From Agarophyton chilense (lineage: Eukaryota > Rhodophyta > Florideophyceae > Gracilariales > Gracilariaceae), in NCBI GenBank assembly GCA_030374765.1, contig JARGXX010000115.1:1527501-1591500 (forward strand): a stretch of DNA of 64,000 nt, written 5' to 3'. The stretch's first letter is position 1, and every line of letters begins with the position of its first letter. The notes under the pieces are model-generated. The model was not told the origin of the DNA. It was given only the letters and a program-made list of their open reading frames with translations, and ran no database searches. Below are positions 49,835 through 60,068 of this stretch, one piece after another. The position numbers and the translations under genes are program-made.

Positions 49835-51382
49835 CTACAACTCGGTTTTCTCGTCTTCTTCTTCATATTCGAAATCTTCTTCTACTTCTTCATCTCCTAA
49901 TTCTTCCTCCTCCTCTTCCGCTTCTGGGTCTTCGCCCAAAGTGGAAGTGTCAAAATCGAATTTCTTCGAAGCATGTTCTTGAAGCCACTCGATAATACCC
50001 TTGGATGAGCGGTCGGCGTCAAATTCAATGCCCTTTTGCTCTTCCCCAGCCTTGAAAAAGTGGATGGTAGGAAATCCACGAGCCTTATACTCATCGGGGG
50101 AATCATTGTCAGGAGCTTCCATCATCGCAAGCTTCACGTGATCCACGCCAGCCTTCTTAAGTTCAGCGGCTACCTTGGCATAGATGGGCTTCAGTCTTGC
50201 GCAATGTCCACACCATTCAGCCACCTGCGCGATTAATACATCCTTTGTTTTGTCCTGCACAATCTCATCCCATGTGTCTCCCACAACAGTGTAAACAGGC
50301 CCTTCGTTCTTCTCGGGAATCGGTTCCGATTTTATCGCCGGCGAGACCTTTTCCGCAATCAAGTCATCGACCCATGCTTCAAGCGCGGTTTCCGAAAACT
50401 TGAAGTCATCTGGAAGCAAATAGCGAGCATCTGACTCGAAGGAGTAAGCACAGATTGGAACATCTGCATCCTTGAGACCAACATAATCCTGGAAGCTAGC
50501 CAAATCGACAGAATTGACCCATGCAAAGTCCACCTTTCCGTTATCAGCCTTTTTTTTGGCTACGGCTTCCAGTGTCTTGCACTCCTCTCCGTCGCAATTT
50601 TCGTAGAAGCCCACCACAAGTGGCATATTGAGCTCTGTGTACATTTCCGCGTTTTCCTGCGTAAATTCCTGGAAGACAGGTAGCGCTGCTGCCTTCACGA
50701 ACTTCTCGAGGGAGACATCAGAGGCATGATCGTACTTCATCTCGCGACGGGTGCCATCGCCTTCAAGGCGCAAGAGATATACATCACCCTTGGACATGGT
50801 TTTGATATCGAAAGCCGCGGTATCATCAGAATGTGCGAATTCGAAGGATTCTGGCATGACATCTCGAAGGTTGAAAGTAGCCCTCTTGAACTTTGTGAGT
50901 GCAGACGTGTCCAAACCAGCCGATACAATGAGATGCTTGTCAGAATTGTCCGCGACAAACTTGTTGTAGGAATCGGCATTTTCAAGAGTATGGTAAGGCG
51001 GCATTGTTGCTCGTTCAATGAACTTGATCATGGACTCTTTATCACGAGCGCCATTGTAATCTGTGAGTTCCTCTCCGTTGGAGAAGAGCTTGAGAGTTGG
51101 GAATCCTTCAACATTGTATTGCTTTGCAAGTTCTTCTTCCTCGGTAGCATCAACATCGGCTAACACGGCCTTGCCTTTCATTTCTGTAGCAGCTTTCTGA
51201 AAATCTTCTTTCATGGAATTGCAATGTCCGCACCATGGGGCGAAGAACTTAATGAAGACGAGAGGCTCGTTTGCGATTACGTCGGCAAAGTTGCTCTTTG
51301 TGAGCTTGAGCACGTCATCAGCGGAAACAGAGACAAGCAGCGCCGCAAGGACGGAGATCAGAATGAAACGGGGAGATATCAT
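49835..51382 (-). CDS. PDI: Protein disulfide isomerase with KTEL end
   Basis: The 515-residue protein has the a-b-b'-a' layout of classical PDI. A signal peptide (MISPRFILISVLAALLVSVS) leads to the first thioredoxin domain with FFAPWCGHC (residues 51-54). Two non-catalytic domains follow, then the second active site AEWCGHC (391-394), with VDHVKLAMMEAPDND and ARGFPTIHFF after it. A long Glu/Asp-rich C-terminal extension ends EDEKTEL. It catalyses disulfide formation and shuffling in the ER lumen. The final KTEL is a variant of the KDEL retrieval signal. The second active site has Ala-Glu before WCGHC instead of the usual Ala-Pro. I chose the Met at 51382 at the signal peptide; another lies six codons upstream. 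Confidence 0.95.
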   Translation of the reverse strand: MISPRFILISVLAALLVSVSADDVLKLTKSNFADVIANEPLVFIKFFAPWCGHCNSMKEDFQKAATEMKGKAVLADVDATEEEELAKQYNVEGFPTLKLFSNGEELTDYNGARDKESMIKFIERATMPPYHTLENADSYNKFVADNSDKHLIVSAGLDTSALTKFKRATFNLRDVMPESFEFAHSDDTAAFDIKTMSKGDVYLLRLEGDGTRREMKYDHASDVSLEKFVKAAALPVFQEFTQENAEMYTELNMPLVVGFYENCDGEECKTLEAVAKKKADNGKVDFAWVNSVDLASFQDYVGLKDADVPICAYSFESDARYLLPDDFKFSETALEAWVDDLIAEKVSPAIKSEPIPEKNEGPVYTVVGDTWDEIVQDKTKDVLIAQVAEWCGHCARLKPIYAKVAAELKKAGVDHVKLAMMEAPDNDSPDEYKARGFPTIHFFKAGEEQKGIEFDADRSSKGIIEWLQEHASKKFDFDTSTLGEDPEAEEEEEELGDEEVEEDFEYEEEDEKTEL

Positions 51383-51510
51383 GATTGTAAAGCGGGGCAC
51401 GCTTCAATGATGGGTGTGTGGGAGAGTGAAGGGTAGCGCCGTAGTTGGGAAGAAAGGCGTGTGGCGGTCTGGAGGGGGAGGAGCGCGCTTTAAACAAATA
51501 GTTTGTAAGG

Positions 51511-52245
51511 TTACTGGTTGAGTTGATCGCGGGCTGCTGACATCATCTGATTGAGAAGTTCTGATAGGGGGTGCGTGAAAAGAGTGTTTTGAGGACGGTA
51601 TGTGATTGGCTCAATTGCGCGCTTTGTTGATTGATATGCGTGACCGATGCCACAGTAGAGGCGCCATGAGAAGAGCCGAAGTTGATGGAGTTGACTGCGG
51701 CGGACGATGGGCGGTCCCGCCGCGAGTTGTGTAACAACAGGAAACTTATGTGAAATGTATGTAGACATGGGCGGTGAACGCCAACTTGAGAGTGCGGCGA
51801 AGGTCCCACATGGTGGGGGGGGGAGAAGGACAATGGACAACAAGCTCGAGGGTGATGGCCGCCTGGTTGGCCACCAGCGCGAGCACCTTGCCAAGCGACG
51901 CCGCCAGTCTGGTGCCACAGCGCCACTTCCGCGAGAAAATCGGCGAGCAATGCAGCGGCAACAGCGTTGAGTGACACGCGTCACACGACGCGATACGACG
52001 CGGCGTGACATCAATCGAATCATTAGCGCGCCACTACACACGTGCCAAGTGGTCGCTGTGCTACACTCACCAAGGACGGCTTTGTGCATTTTGGATACAA
52101 AATGCTCTCGTTCGCCTGCTCGCGTGAGGCACACGGTCTGACTAACCAACCCCCCCCCCCCCCCCCCCCCCGTGCTGCGCTGTGCGCGCGCTGCTTTTGG
52201 GCTCAATTCAGCACCACTCTCCGCTGTCGATAAAGCCGCTAGCAA
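51511..52245 (-). other. Unresolved minus-strand coding candidate
   Basis: A single minus frame is open for 244 codons, and another (51977-51543) for 144 codons. A possible first exon (MHKAVLG, at about 52106-52084) is followed by GTGAGT, and later text such as RLFSWRLYCGIGHAYQSTKR looks coding. I could not choose a frame or splice pattern. It also covers the promoter region of the PDI gene. Confidence 0.25.
52150..52171. repeat. Poly-C tract (22 nt)
   Basis: This uninterrupted C run lies about 250 bp upstream of the His-rich membrane protein gene. Confidence 0.95.
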
Positions 52246-52420
52246 TTTCTACTCCCTCCTCTCTCTAGAGTAGTACGGGTTAGTAAATTGCTACCCCCCC
52301 CTCTCGGTACGTCCGCGTGCGGCCTCCAGGTTCTTTACGAGCCACGGTTCACCGCTCACAGCCTTCCGTCCTCTCCCTGGCTGCATTCCTGGCTGCCCTG
52401 CCTGTGCAGTTGTCTTCATC

Positions 52421-53692
52421 ATGATGCCCTCTAATCTGCGAAGTCGCGCTGTCAAGCTTTCCGCCGACAAGCACCATCAACCCTCCCTTAACTTTCAGAA
52501 CCCCCGCATGAAACTTTCGGAAGACTCGTACAACGCGCTTCTTGTATCTATCGCCGCCTTCATTCTGCTCTTGTTTGGCTTCTATTCCCTCTCCTTGTTC
52601 TCCGCTAACCATGAGATAGTCGGCTTGCACCCTCCTTTATCGTTGCACAGAGAAATTGGAGACCATTTTCACAAGTTTTCAACTCGCCCTGATTGGCATG
52701 ATGGTCACTATGATTCTCCGCTGGAAGAACAGTGGCAACATGATCAATACGATCAACATCACGACCTCTATCGCGACTATTATAAGCAACACCCGCAGAT
52801 TGACGGAGAGACCTACAACGCCGCTCACGACGAGGATAAAATTCGCTACGAGGACTATAAGAATGACGACTACTATCACCATGAACAGCACGCACACCAG
52901 CCACCTAGACCTCACCAACTGAATGGACATGTCGTTGAAGACCGAGCTACAGACGATCATCCCGACACCCGCCACGAACATGATCATTATCACGCCCATG
53001 ATCACAACAAGAAAGTCCCTCCGCCTCATAGTCATGACGAATATGGCTACGCTGAGAATCAGGGGCATTATCACTACCACGATGAGCATGAGCACGAGCA
53101 TTATGACCATCACTATGAGCATGATGACCAACATGAACCGCACAATCACTATGAGCACGGCTACTACGCCGAGGAGCACAGTGTGAACGATCAACAAGAG
53201 CGTGAGCACCATGCAGGCGAACACCATGCAGGCGAACACCATGCAGGCGAACGCCATGCAAACGAACACCATGCAAACGAACACCACGCAAACGAACACC
53301 ACGCAAACGAACACCACGCAAACGAACACCACGCAAACGAACACCACGCCGGCGAACACCACGCAGGCGAACACCACGCAGGCGAACACCACGCAGGCGA
53401 ACACCACGCAGGCGATCACCACGCAGGCGATCACCACGCAGGCGAACACCGCGCAGGTGATCAGTACAACTCGGAGCCTAACCACTCCTATTCTCATTCA
53501 GGCAATAGTCAACCGAAGGAGCATCACGCTGGAGAACGTCTTCCTCACAACTCTGGTGAAACAGAGCATTCAGACCATCATAAATCCTTACACAAAGACA
53601 CATACAATCATCATAGTAGTGGCTCACATATTGGCTCTGAACATGAAGCACAAAGAGAGCATCAAGTTCATTTTGCTCCAGATGACTTTTGA
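52421..53692 (+). CDS. His-rich type II membrane protein with 5-residue tandem repeats
   Basis: The 423-residue protein has a short basic N-terminus and one membrane span (residues about 40-61: [20 protein letters not shown]). The remaining roughly 360 residues are extremely rich in His, Asp, Glu and Tyr. The middle (about 262-347) is 17 tandem copies of E-H-H-A-G/N, encoded by a 15-bp repeat. Non-repetitive His/Asp/Tyr sequence flanks it on both sides. With the positive inside rule the His-rich part would be lumenal or extracellular. His clusters of this density bind Zn, Cu or Ni, so metal buffering is a reasonable inference, but no known transporter or chaperone domain is present. A 272-codon antisense frame over it is a shadow rich in Val/Ala/Cys. 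Confidence 0.85.
   Translation: MMPSNLRSRAVKLSADKHHQPSLNFQNPRMKLSEDSYNALLVSIAAFILLLFGFYSLSLFSANHEIVGLHPPLSLHREIGDHFHKFSTRPDWHDGHYDSPLEEQWQHDQYDQHHDLYRDYYKQHPQIDGETYNAAHDEDKIRYEDYKNDDYYHHEQHAHQPPRPHQLNGHVVEDRATDDHPDTRHEHDHYHAHDHNKKVPPPHSHDEYGYAENQGHYHYHDEHEHEHYDHHYEHDDQHEPHNHYEHGYYAEEHSVNDQQEREHHAGEHHAGEHHAGERHANEHHANEHHANEHHANEHHANEHHANEHHAGEHHAGEHHAGEHHAGEHHAGDHHAGDHHAGEHRAGDQYNSEPNHSYSHSGNSQPKEHHAGERLPHNSGETEHSDHHKSLHKDTYNHHSSGSHIGSEHEAQREHQVHFAPDDF
53205..53462. repeat. 15-bp coding tandem repeat, 17 copies
   Basis: Units of GAACACCAYGCARRC type are in frame with the His-rich protein. Blocks of identical variants (Gly type, then Asn type, then Gly type, then Asp type) show recent expansion by local duplication. 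Confidence 0.92.
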
Positions 53693-54869
53693 GAACTCTC
53701 ATCATTTACTAAGCGGCCCAAACGCATCTTCTTACGAGTGTGTGCAAGCCAGCAGGTAATTGTCATGCAGACGACTTTTTACGACGGACATATATCCCCT
53801 CACTGTTTACTAATGGAAAAGCTGACGGAATTATTTAGAAATGGGGATTTCCTGTTGAATTTCTTCTTGCGTGTTTCTCTGATCGTGTACTGGTTTACAG
53901 AGTCAAAATGATACAACGCCATGGCTTGTCCATGTAGATATAACTGTTACAGTGGAAGTTGGTAAATGTTGACATGGTCATTCTAGAATTGATCATAATG
54001 AGCACGGTGTTGCCATCGAGCTTATCCACATGTAAATGAAAGGTTTGCGCCCAAGCTTGTACAGATACTCTTTCGTCATATCAACCATTCCATCAGCTTC
54101 CTGCATTATGGCTGCCTAATACTGAAAGCGGGAGAGCTTAAGAGTAAGAAAGGTAGGCTTTCGGGAACACGTCGGAGCGAGCGAATTTGTCGTTGGAACT
54201 GTTGAAAGGGTGAAGGAATAGCTCCATGAAAGGAAAAGAAGAAAAACTACTCAGTGGCAGTGAAGTGTATTTCGGGTGGAGAATCCTATATCTAGCTCTT
54301 TCTTTGTGCAACTTTATATAATAGCTTACAAAGCAAACAGCCCTGTAGGCTTGTGCGTCTAACAGTTTTGTCAAGAGATGTGTTACGAATTGAATATGTT
54401 CTTGATTGAACCTCTTGAGGCCTTTTATAAGGAGGCGGGGGCGAACAGACAAACTGTAGAATAAATGCGCCGGCTCTACCCAAAACATTGGGTTCTTTCC
54501 CAGTTATTCTCTCTCCATTGCAAAGCGAACCATACAGATGTATACATGGGAAACGGGTTTGACTTGTTTCTGTAGCCATCAGAGATTACGAGGATGAATA
54601 GCATTGGTCAGTTCTAAATATCACGCATTGTCAAGAACGGCCCATGAGAAAGCAGACGACTGTCTTTTCCGGATTATCTGCACATTTCGCATTTGCCTTT
54701 ACGTCAAACTGATACTGTCAATTAACTACTTTGAATGGTTCAAATTCTGATGATACATAAACCTTGAAAAAATGATGTTAGGACAGGAGGTGATTGCACA
54801 TCGCCGAGAAATCCTCACATTTCCTTTTTGGAACTGGTATCGAACAACAATGTGATTGCATCTCAGTTC
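53693..54869. other. Spacer without a supportable gene
   Basis: Two overlapping minus-strand ORFs (54138-54488 and 54292-54579) have no recognisable motif and no obvious splice sites joining them. The interval holds the 3' flanks of the two convergent genes. Confidence 0.45.
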
Positions 54870-56243
54870 CTAGATATCAATCATGGTCACAGTTTGTTGC
54901 GATTGTTCTCCATATTCAGGCACAATTACGTATGTGTTGTCGTTGTCGAAAACGTCTTCCTGTTGTAACCCACTTGGACAACCATGATTTTCATTGCAGC
55001 GGTAACAACATTCTTCGTGTGGGAAGGGATCCACTGAGGTTGATAACAGAGCAAAAGTATCACAAACAGCCGCGCAGCAGTGTTCTAAAGCATTCGTCAC
55101 CGTAATAGAACGAGTGAGCCAAAAATATCCAGCACTGCAGCTACCTTGACGTTCAACGATAAAGCGATCATCTACTTCAAAGTAATAATCGTTTGTTGTG
55201 CCTCCTGAACCACCGGGAGCCGAAATTAGTGAATTGTAGTTCTGCGAGTCGAGAAGAGTTTCGACCGAGTTCACTATCGCAGGAATCGAGTATCTTCCAA
55301 CGAGCTTGGCGTACTCAGTTTGGCCCCATGAGTTGTAGGAAGTTAGAGAGCTTATTTCATCAGCAAAAATACTCTCGAATGCTTCGACTGTGAACACTGG
55401 TAACGTAGCCTTTGAAGATGACGCATAAATAAAGCCCAAGTTCCTAGAATATGCCTGCACTAAGCGTTTTGGTACTTTTAGAAGTTCTTTTTCTTTCCGA
55501 GTACAACGGACACCATTGAACGAATATCCGGCAAAGTGCTGTAACATTTGTGTAATCGATGTTTTGCTCCCGCCAATGCGATACAACTTAATTGATGCCA
55601 TCCCTAGGGCAACAAATGCCGTAGTGGCGGGCACATAAGTATTATCAGTTAGGAGATCGAACTTATTATACTCGAAACATGCGATGTCTTTTCCAGGGTC
55701 GTACAAGACTTCGACGTTTCTCGGAAACACAAAGTCGGTATACACATAGTTCCCTCGTGGGGTACTTTTCAACCGATGATCAACGTTGTGCCAAAAAGTT
55801 TCGACATAGGCACCTTGCTCGTCGTCCAAGGCCGGCAATGCTGAATATTGCGTAAAATTGAGAAAGCTTATCTCCGGATTCCATCTCCTCATCTGCTTCA
55901 GATAATCCAGAGCCCACAAAGCCCTGTTCTGGTAGTCAAAGAGACCATACCAAAGATTTGTCCAGACGCATGTATTATTTACATTGTAGTACGTGAAATA
56001 GCTGCTGTATGCAGCATAGTAATTGGCGGCATACACATACTCCGATTGTGCCACACGCACTGGTAGTCCACGACGCACAAGGTCAACCTGCGAGTAAAAC
56101 GCTTCCTTCATTGCCTTTTGTATGGATTGGCAGGAAGTGGAGGTGGATCGCTGGGTTACATCTAGTTCTAATGCTTTCGATATACTAGAGCCAAGAAAAA
56201 CTGCAGCCAAAAAGGCCAAAAAGAAGAAAGAGGAGGATTTCAT
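54870..56243 (-). CDS. Secreted Cys-rich protein of unknown family (457 aa)
   Basis: The Met at 56243 opens a clear signal peptide (MKSSSFFFLAFLAAVFLGSS). The mature region is aromatic-rich, especially Tyr and Phe (AANYYAAYSSYFTYYNVNN), with paired Cys. A long central domain contains RGNYVYTDFVFPRNVEVLYD and FVALGMASIKLYRIGGSKTS. The end is a compact Cys-rich segment (LEHCCAAVCDTFALLS, HEECCYRCNENHGCPSG). The frame is open upstream to 56363, but only this Met gives a signal peptide. I do not recognise the family. Several N-x-T/S sites and the Cys pattern fit an extracellular protein. Confidence 0.8.
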   Translation of the reverse strand: MKSSSFFFLAFLAAVFLGSSISKALELDVTQRSTSTSCQSIQKAMKEAFYSQVDLVRRGLPVRVAQSEYVYAANYYAAYSSYFTYYNVNNTCVWTNLWYGLFDYQNRALWALDYLKQMRRWNPEISFLNFTQYSALPALDDEQGAYVETFWHNVDHRLKSTPRGNYVYTDFVFPRNVEVLYDPGKDIACFEYNKFDLLTDNTYVPATTAFVALGMASIKLYRIGGSKTSITQMLQHFAGYSFNGVRCTRKEKELLKVPKRLVQAYSRNLGFIYASSSKATLPVFTVEAFESIFADEISSLTSYNSWGQTEYAKLVGRYSIPAIVNSVETLLDSQNYNSLISAPGGSGGTTNDYYFEVDDRFIVERQGSCSAGYFWLTRSITVTNALEHCCAAVCDTFALLSTSVDPFPHEECCYRCNENHGCPSGLQQEDVFDNDNTYVIVPEYGEQSQQTVTMIDI

Positions 56244-56363
56244 TCCAAGAGCAATAAGGTTCTTCTTCACACCCAGACCTGGGCTGTTCCGTCTTCTCAG
56301 AAGACTGGAAGAGTATAACGAAAGCAGGAAATTGCAGGTCGAGGAAGAGAAATAAAGCTTCAC

Positions 56364-57581
56364 TCAGGCATGAGACGTTTAAGAAGAACAGAGAGTCAGT
56401 TAAGTCACATTGAGCAACCAGTTTGGACACGAAATCGTGCGACATACACCTGTTAAAAAGAATCATTTGGCTTTCATAGCGTGGATGAGTATAGAATTTT
56501 GATGGGGAAAGTGCATTTCTTCGTGGAGGAACCAGCCAAAGTAATTTTGTTAACAAAGTTGAAGGACAATACGTGGTTAAGCATGCCTCTTGTTACCTGT
56601 TGAGTTGGTATTCGTTGGATGTTCATAATTTCCATAAATAGATCGTGATATTTTACTCTCAAGAGGAGAGTTCGAATGCGGTAATTCGGAACGCATTTGT
56701 TACATGAAAGAATTCAATTGCATGTATCACGAGAACAAAAAGTTGAAATTGGTTGGTCGCTGATCAAGTACAGCCTTTCGCATGCCAACGCATAAGCATG
56801 GCGAAATTCACGTACCCCCCTGTCCGCTGAAAACAAATCTGATCGTGAGAAGAATACGACTCCCACGGGAGCTTTCCGAGCGCGCATTGTGATAGCCGGG
56901 CATGCGATAAGTGCGAGAGCAGAGTCGCTGAAGTCAATGGTCCACTATAGAGTCGCTCAGTTAAGTAGCCAGACTGGTTACAGCGCCGATAGTGATTTCG
57001 CCTCGAGCTTTGTTCCTCTCTAGCTAGACTTCTCTAGCTAGAGAACTGGTTTCGAAGTTAAGTTCTACCAAGAGATTGGACGGCAACCTCTCGGTGGTGC
57101 TGTGCTTTATCTACCGTTGTGCGAGGGTTGCTGTGTTTCCGCCAAAAGTTATCGATTTTCATTGGTGCAAATCGAACTGCAAATAAACACTTGCTTTTAT
57201 CGTTATTTTTGAAGGGGCCTTTAATTAAAGTAATGGAGGAACTCTCAAGTAGTTAGGTGGAACTATTTCGGCAATCTCGTTGTGGGCATTACACCTCACG
57301 TGACCAAATGATGGCCCCGCTTGCACCTCAAGCTTTGAAGTCAAGGTCACATTTGCCGTCGTGTCCATCGCTTTCTTTCGCTCCCCCGCCACCATTCCGC
57401 GCTTGTCCCGGGCCCAAGCATGGAACTTGATCGAAAAATCCCGGTGGCTTCTCGCTTACGAACTGGTCATTATACAGTCTAGATTTCCTAAAGTTGAACG
57501 GAATCCCATAAGAACTTGGCGGAGTAAGGCAGATTTCCGGCCAGAGGTGCTGTTGTTGAGAGCACATTTTTTCGCTCTAAT
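56364..57581. other. Spacer; no protein gene, one 5S-like segment
   Basis: No ORF here has a recognisable motif. The 57328-57567 minus and 57361-57708 plus frames overlap each other and the next gene's leader. The 5S-rRNA-like segment at 56980-57103 is listed separately. Confidence 0.5.
56980..57103 (+). ncRNA. 5S-rRNA-like segment (pseudogene or SINE-like, tentative)
   Basis: The 124-nt segment starts ACAGCGCCGATAG and ends GGTGGTGCTGT, and its ends can pair (ACAGC with GCTGT). It contains TTTCGAAGTTAAG followed by TTGGACGGCAACCTC, in the order seen in eukaryotic 5S rRNA (GAAGYTAAG, then TTGGATGGGNGACC, then GGTGCTGT). However, the 5' half is about 28 nt too long, with a TCTCTAGCTAGA inverted repeat inserted. 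The 3' half is about 20 nt too short, and there is no T-run terminator. Confidence 0.25.
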
Positions 57582-58325
57582 ATGGCTCAGACCACAACTT
57601 TCATTTGGTTCCGACAGCTTTTTGACCGTTCTTCATGCACATACACATATTTGCTTGCAGATCCTGAGACGAAGGAGGCAATCCTCATTGACCCGGTCGA
57701 CACTTTAATCGACAGAGACTTGCGCGTCGTGAATGAGTGCGGTTTTCGATTGGTATATGCTCTCAATACGCATGCCCATGCAGACCACATTTCTGCCACT
57801 GGGCTCATCAAGAAGAAAATACCGTCTGTGAAATCTGTGTTAGGCAAGGCGTCAAAAGGCAAAGCGGACATCCTTGTCTGCGAGCAGGACTCGATCACGT
57901 TCGGTGCAAATTTCTGTCTGAAAGTGATCGAAACACCGGGTCATACTGCTGGGTGTGTCTCTTATTATTTGGAGGGACCAGACCAGAACACGCCAGGCGC
58001 TGTGTTCACCGGAGATGCCCTTCTCATAAGAGGCTGTGGACGAACCGATTTTCAGGAGGGTGATTCAGATGCTCTGTTTCACAGTGTTCGCGACAAACTT
58101 TTTCAGTTGCCTTCCAACACTTTTGTGTATCCTGCCCATGACTACAAAGGAAATACTTGTTCCACTATAGAAGAAGAGATTCATTACAACCCACGTCTCC
58201 GCAAGGAAAGGACTCGAGATGAATTTCGCGATATGATGACCAATTTGCAGCTTGCTCACCCGAGAATGATCGATGTCGCTGTACCCGCAAACTTGAATTG
58301 TGGTATTCATCCTGACGATGAATGA
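57582..58325 (+). CDS. ETHE1: ETHE1-type persulfide dioxygenase
   Basis: The 247-residue protein has the metallo-beta-lactamase fold of ETHE1, an Fe(II) enzyme that oxidises glutathione persulfide to sulfite in mitochondrial sulfide detoxification. Key segments are LNTHAHADHISATG (residues 63-69, His-x-His-x-Asp-His), ETPGHTAGCVSYYL (His121), VFTGDALLIRGCGRTDFQ (Asp145) and VYPAHDYKGNT. The spacing of the His, Asp and Arg residues and GCGRTDFQ are diagnostic of ETHE1 rather than glyoxalase II. It starts at the first ATG and has no obvious presequence, although the N-terminus is Thr/Arg-rich. There are no introns. Confidence 0.95.
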   Translation: MAQTTTFIWFRQLFDRSSCTYTYLLADPETKEAILIDPVDTLIDRDLRVVNECGFRLVYALNTHAHADHISATGLIKKKIPSVKSVLGKASKGKADILVCEQDSITFGANFCLKVIETPGHTAGCVSYYLEGPDQNTPGAVFTGDALLIRGCGRTDFQEGDSDALFHSVRDKLFQLPSNTFVYPAHDYKGNTCSTIEEEIHYNPRLRKERTRDEFRDMMTNLQLAHPRMIDVAVPANLNCGIHPDDE

Positions 58326-59468
58326 ACCAAAGGTCAGAGGGGCTTGTGATACTGGAGCCGGTTCATTCTCCAGAGAAGGAACAATGCTTTACTATGTACA
58401 CAGATTGTACTATAACAATCTCCGGTGGAGAGAGCCTGAATATTCGAAGTGTCTTTCACTGCCCCTCATTTCCCGAACATCGATTGGGAGCTCAATAAAG
58501 CTCGTACATAGCATCAGAATGAAACGATCACGTTCTATATTACTGCAACTGCTGGTTCACTGCACACATTTTTCGCAATCCCAGATTGACGAAGTTAGTG
58601 TTCTCTTCTTTTCGTCATTATGGACACGCATGCTCCTTCTCCGTGACGTATAAGCCTGGGAAGGGGCCTCCAACATCTGTAACGCTTCTTTGAGTACATG
58701 ATAACTAACTACATAAAGTATCTACAGCAGTGATACGCCCACTGAGTTACCACATTTTCGTAGTTCAAAAAAAAACCTTCCGTCTTCAAGGTCTTTTCGG
58801 TTGTGTGAGCATTTCGCTTCCATCAATCGTTGCAGTTTCTCCCTTATTTCTACCCCCATACATCTTCATTTACCCTCGTTCTGGGTCATCGGCAGAGTAG
58901 CACATGACGACCAGGCGCTCTGCATCTACCACGTTGTGCCGCCAGAGAGACCATGCCGACATCTTTTTCTCTAGCCCCATGTCTGCAGCGGCGTTAGGAG
59001 AAAAGCACCAGCGCTTATCGAATCATGTTCACCAACGCTGACGCAATCGCCCGAAAGGGACCTTGGAAAAAGCGCAGCCCACAAATGTTTCCGTACATGA
59101 CGAGGGAAATAAAGGTAGTCGTTTTTTGATGTCCAACTGCGTGCCTGTTGCATCGAGAAGCTAATCGGGGGCCCTTTAGTGACATATCACCGTGGTCGAG
59201 GGGGCGATCGGGATGCTAGAGGCGGCAAGGAAGTCCGACTGCCTGGCCGAGTTAAGCGACGTCTCGAGTCCAGATGTGCGACCCGTGTGCCGATTAGCCA
59301 TGCGCGTTTTTGGACGTCCTGATATCCTATGGCGACTATTGCGCCAATCGCTTTGGACGACATATTAACCACCTCCTAGCTAGAGGTCTCATGAAATTAG
59401 GACATGAAAAAGCGAGCCATGAACGATGTCCTAAGCATCCCTCAACGAACACAGCTTGGTTTTCATTG
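58326..59468. other. Spacer without a supportable gene
   Basis: A plus ORF at 58300-58653 overlaps the 3' end of ETHE1 and has no recognisable motif. 58861-58938 resembles 46872-46965 (possible dispersed repeat). Confidence 0.5.
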
Positions 59469-60068
59469 CTATGTTTTAGACATGTATCTCACAAATTGCA
59501 CAAGCCGGGGAGAACTGTCCATTGGAAACACATTCTCACTCCCAGTCTCTTTGAACCCTAACTTCGCATATGTTTCCATCGCTGTCGCAACCGAATTCAA
59601 TGTAATGAGATACAGTAGTTCAGCACAAAGGGTTTTCGAAGCGTAATTGGCAGCATGATCAACTAATGCACGACACAAACCTTTCCTTCGCCACTCTCTC
59701 GCCACAGATATTCTTGTCAGCTCAGCGGAGTTTGTGAGAATGTCCTTGTCCGTCCTCTTTACACCAATCATTCCAACAACTCTTTCGTGATTATCTAAGG
59801 CAACGAACAGTTTTCCTCCATTGTTGGCGCAAAGAAACTCATCCATGTTTTGAAACTGCGGCCTTGAAAAGTCAAGTAGGGTTGCTATTCGGCTGCGGGT
59901 AAGATTTTCCGCGGCTTCTTCGCTGTTTTGTTTCATACCATTTTCGAATAAACACCATACTTGTTCTCGCAGCTCAGTATTATATTCCTTTATAGTCAAC
60001 ATCACATTGTGTTTTAATGCAACTGGAACCGATGGTTGTTCTGATGACGTTTCGCTCTTGTCCATCAT
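59469..60068 (-). CDS. GNAT-family N-acetyltransferase
   Basis: The 199-residue protein carries the GNAT acetyl-CoA-binding region: HERVVGMIGVKRTD (strand 4), AELTRISVAREWRRKGLCRA and LVDHAANYA (motif A, R-R-x-G-x-C/A), then AMETYAKLGFKETGSE (motif B). The second small residue of the R-x-x-G-x-G/A loop is Cys. The substrate cannot be inferred. I used the first ATG (60068). The frame is open upstream through a TTG at 60095, and a CCCTCAG that could be a 3' splice site lies immediately before, so an additional 5' exon is possible. Confidence 0.85.
   Translation of the reverse strand: MMDKSETSSEQPSVPVALKHNVMLTIKEYNTELREQVWCLFENGMKQNSEEAAENLTRSRIATLLDFSRPQFQNMDEFLCANNGGKLFVALDNHERVVGMIGVKRTDKDILTNSAELTRISVAREWRRKGLCRALVDHAANYASKTLCAELLYLITLNSVATAMETYAKLGFKETGSENVFPMDSSPRLVQFVRYMSKT

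Noticed and set aside
52679-53497. 272-codon hydrophobic antisense ORF (Val/Ala/Cys-rich)
   Set aside because: It is the exact complement of the 15-bp His-rich coding repeat and flanks; the opposite frame has the signal anchor and non-repetitive coding sequence.
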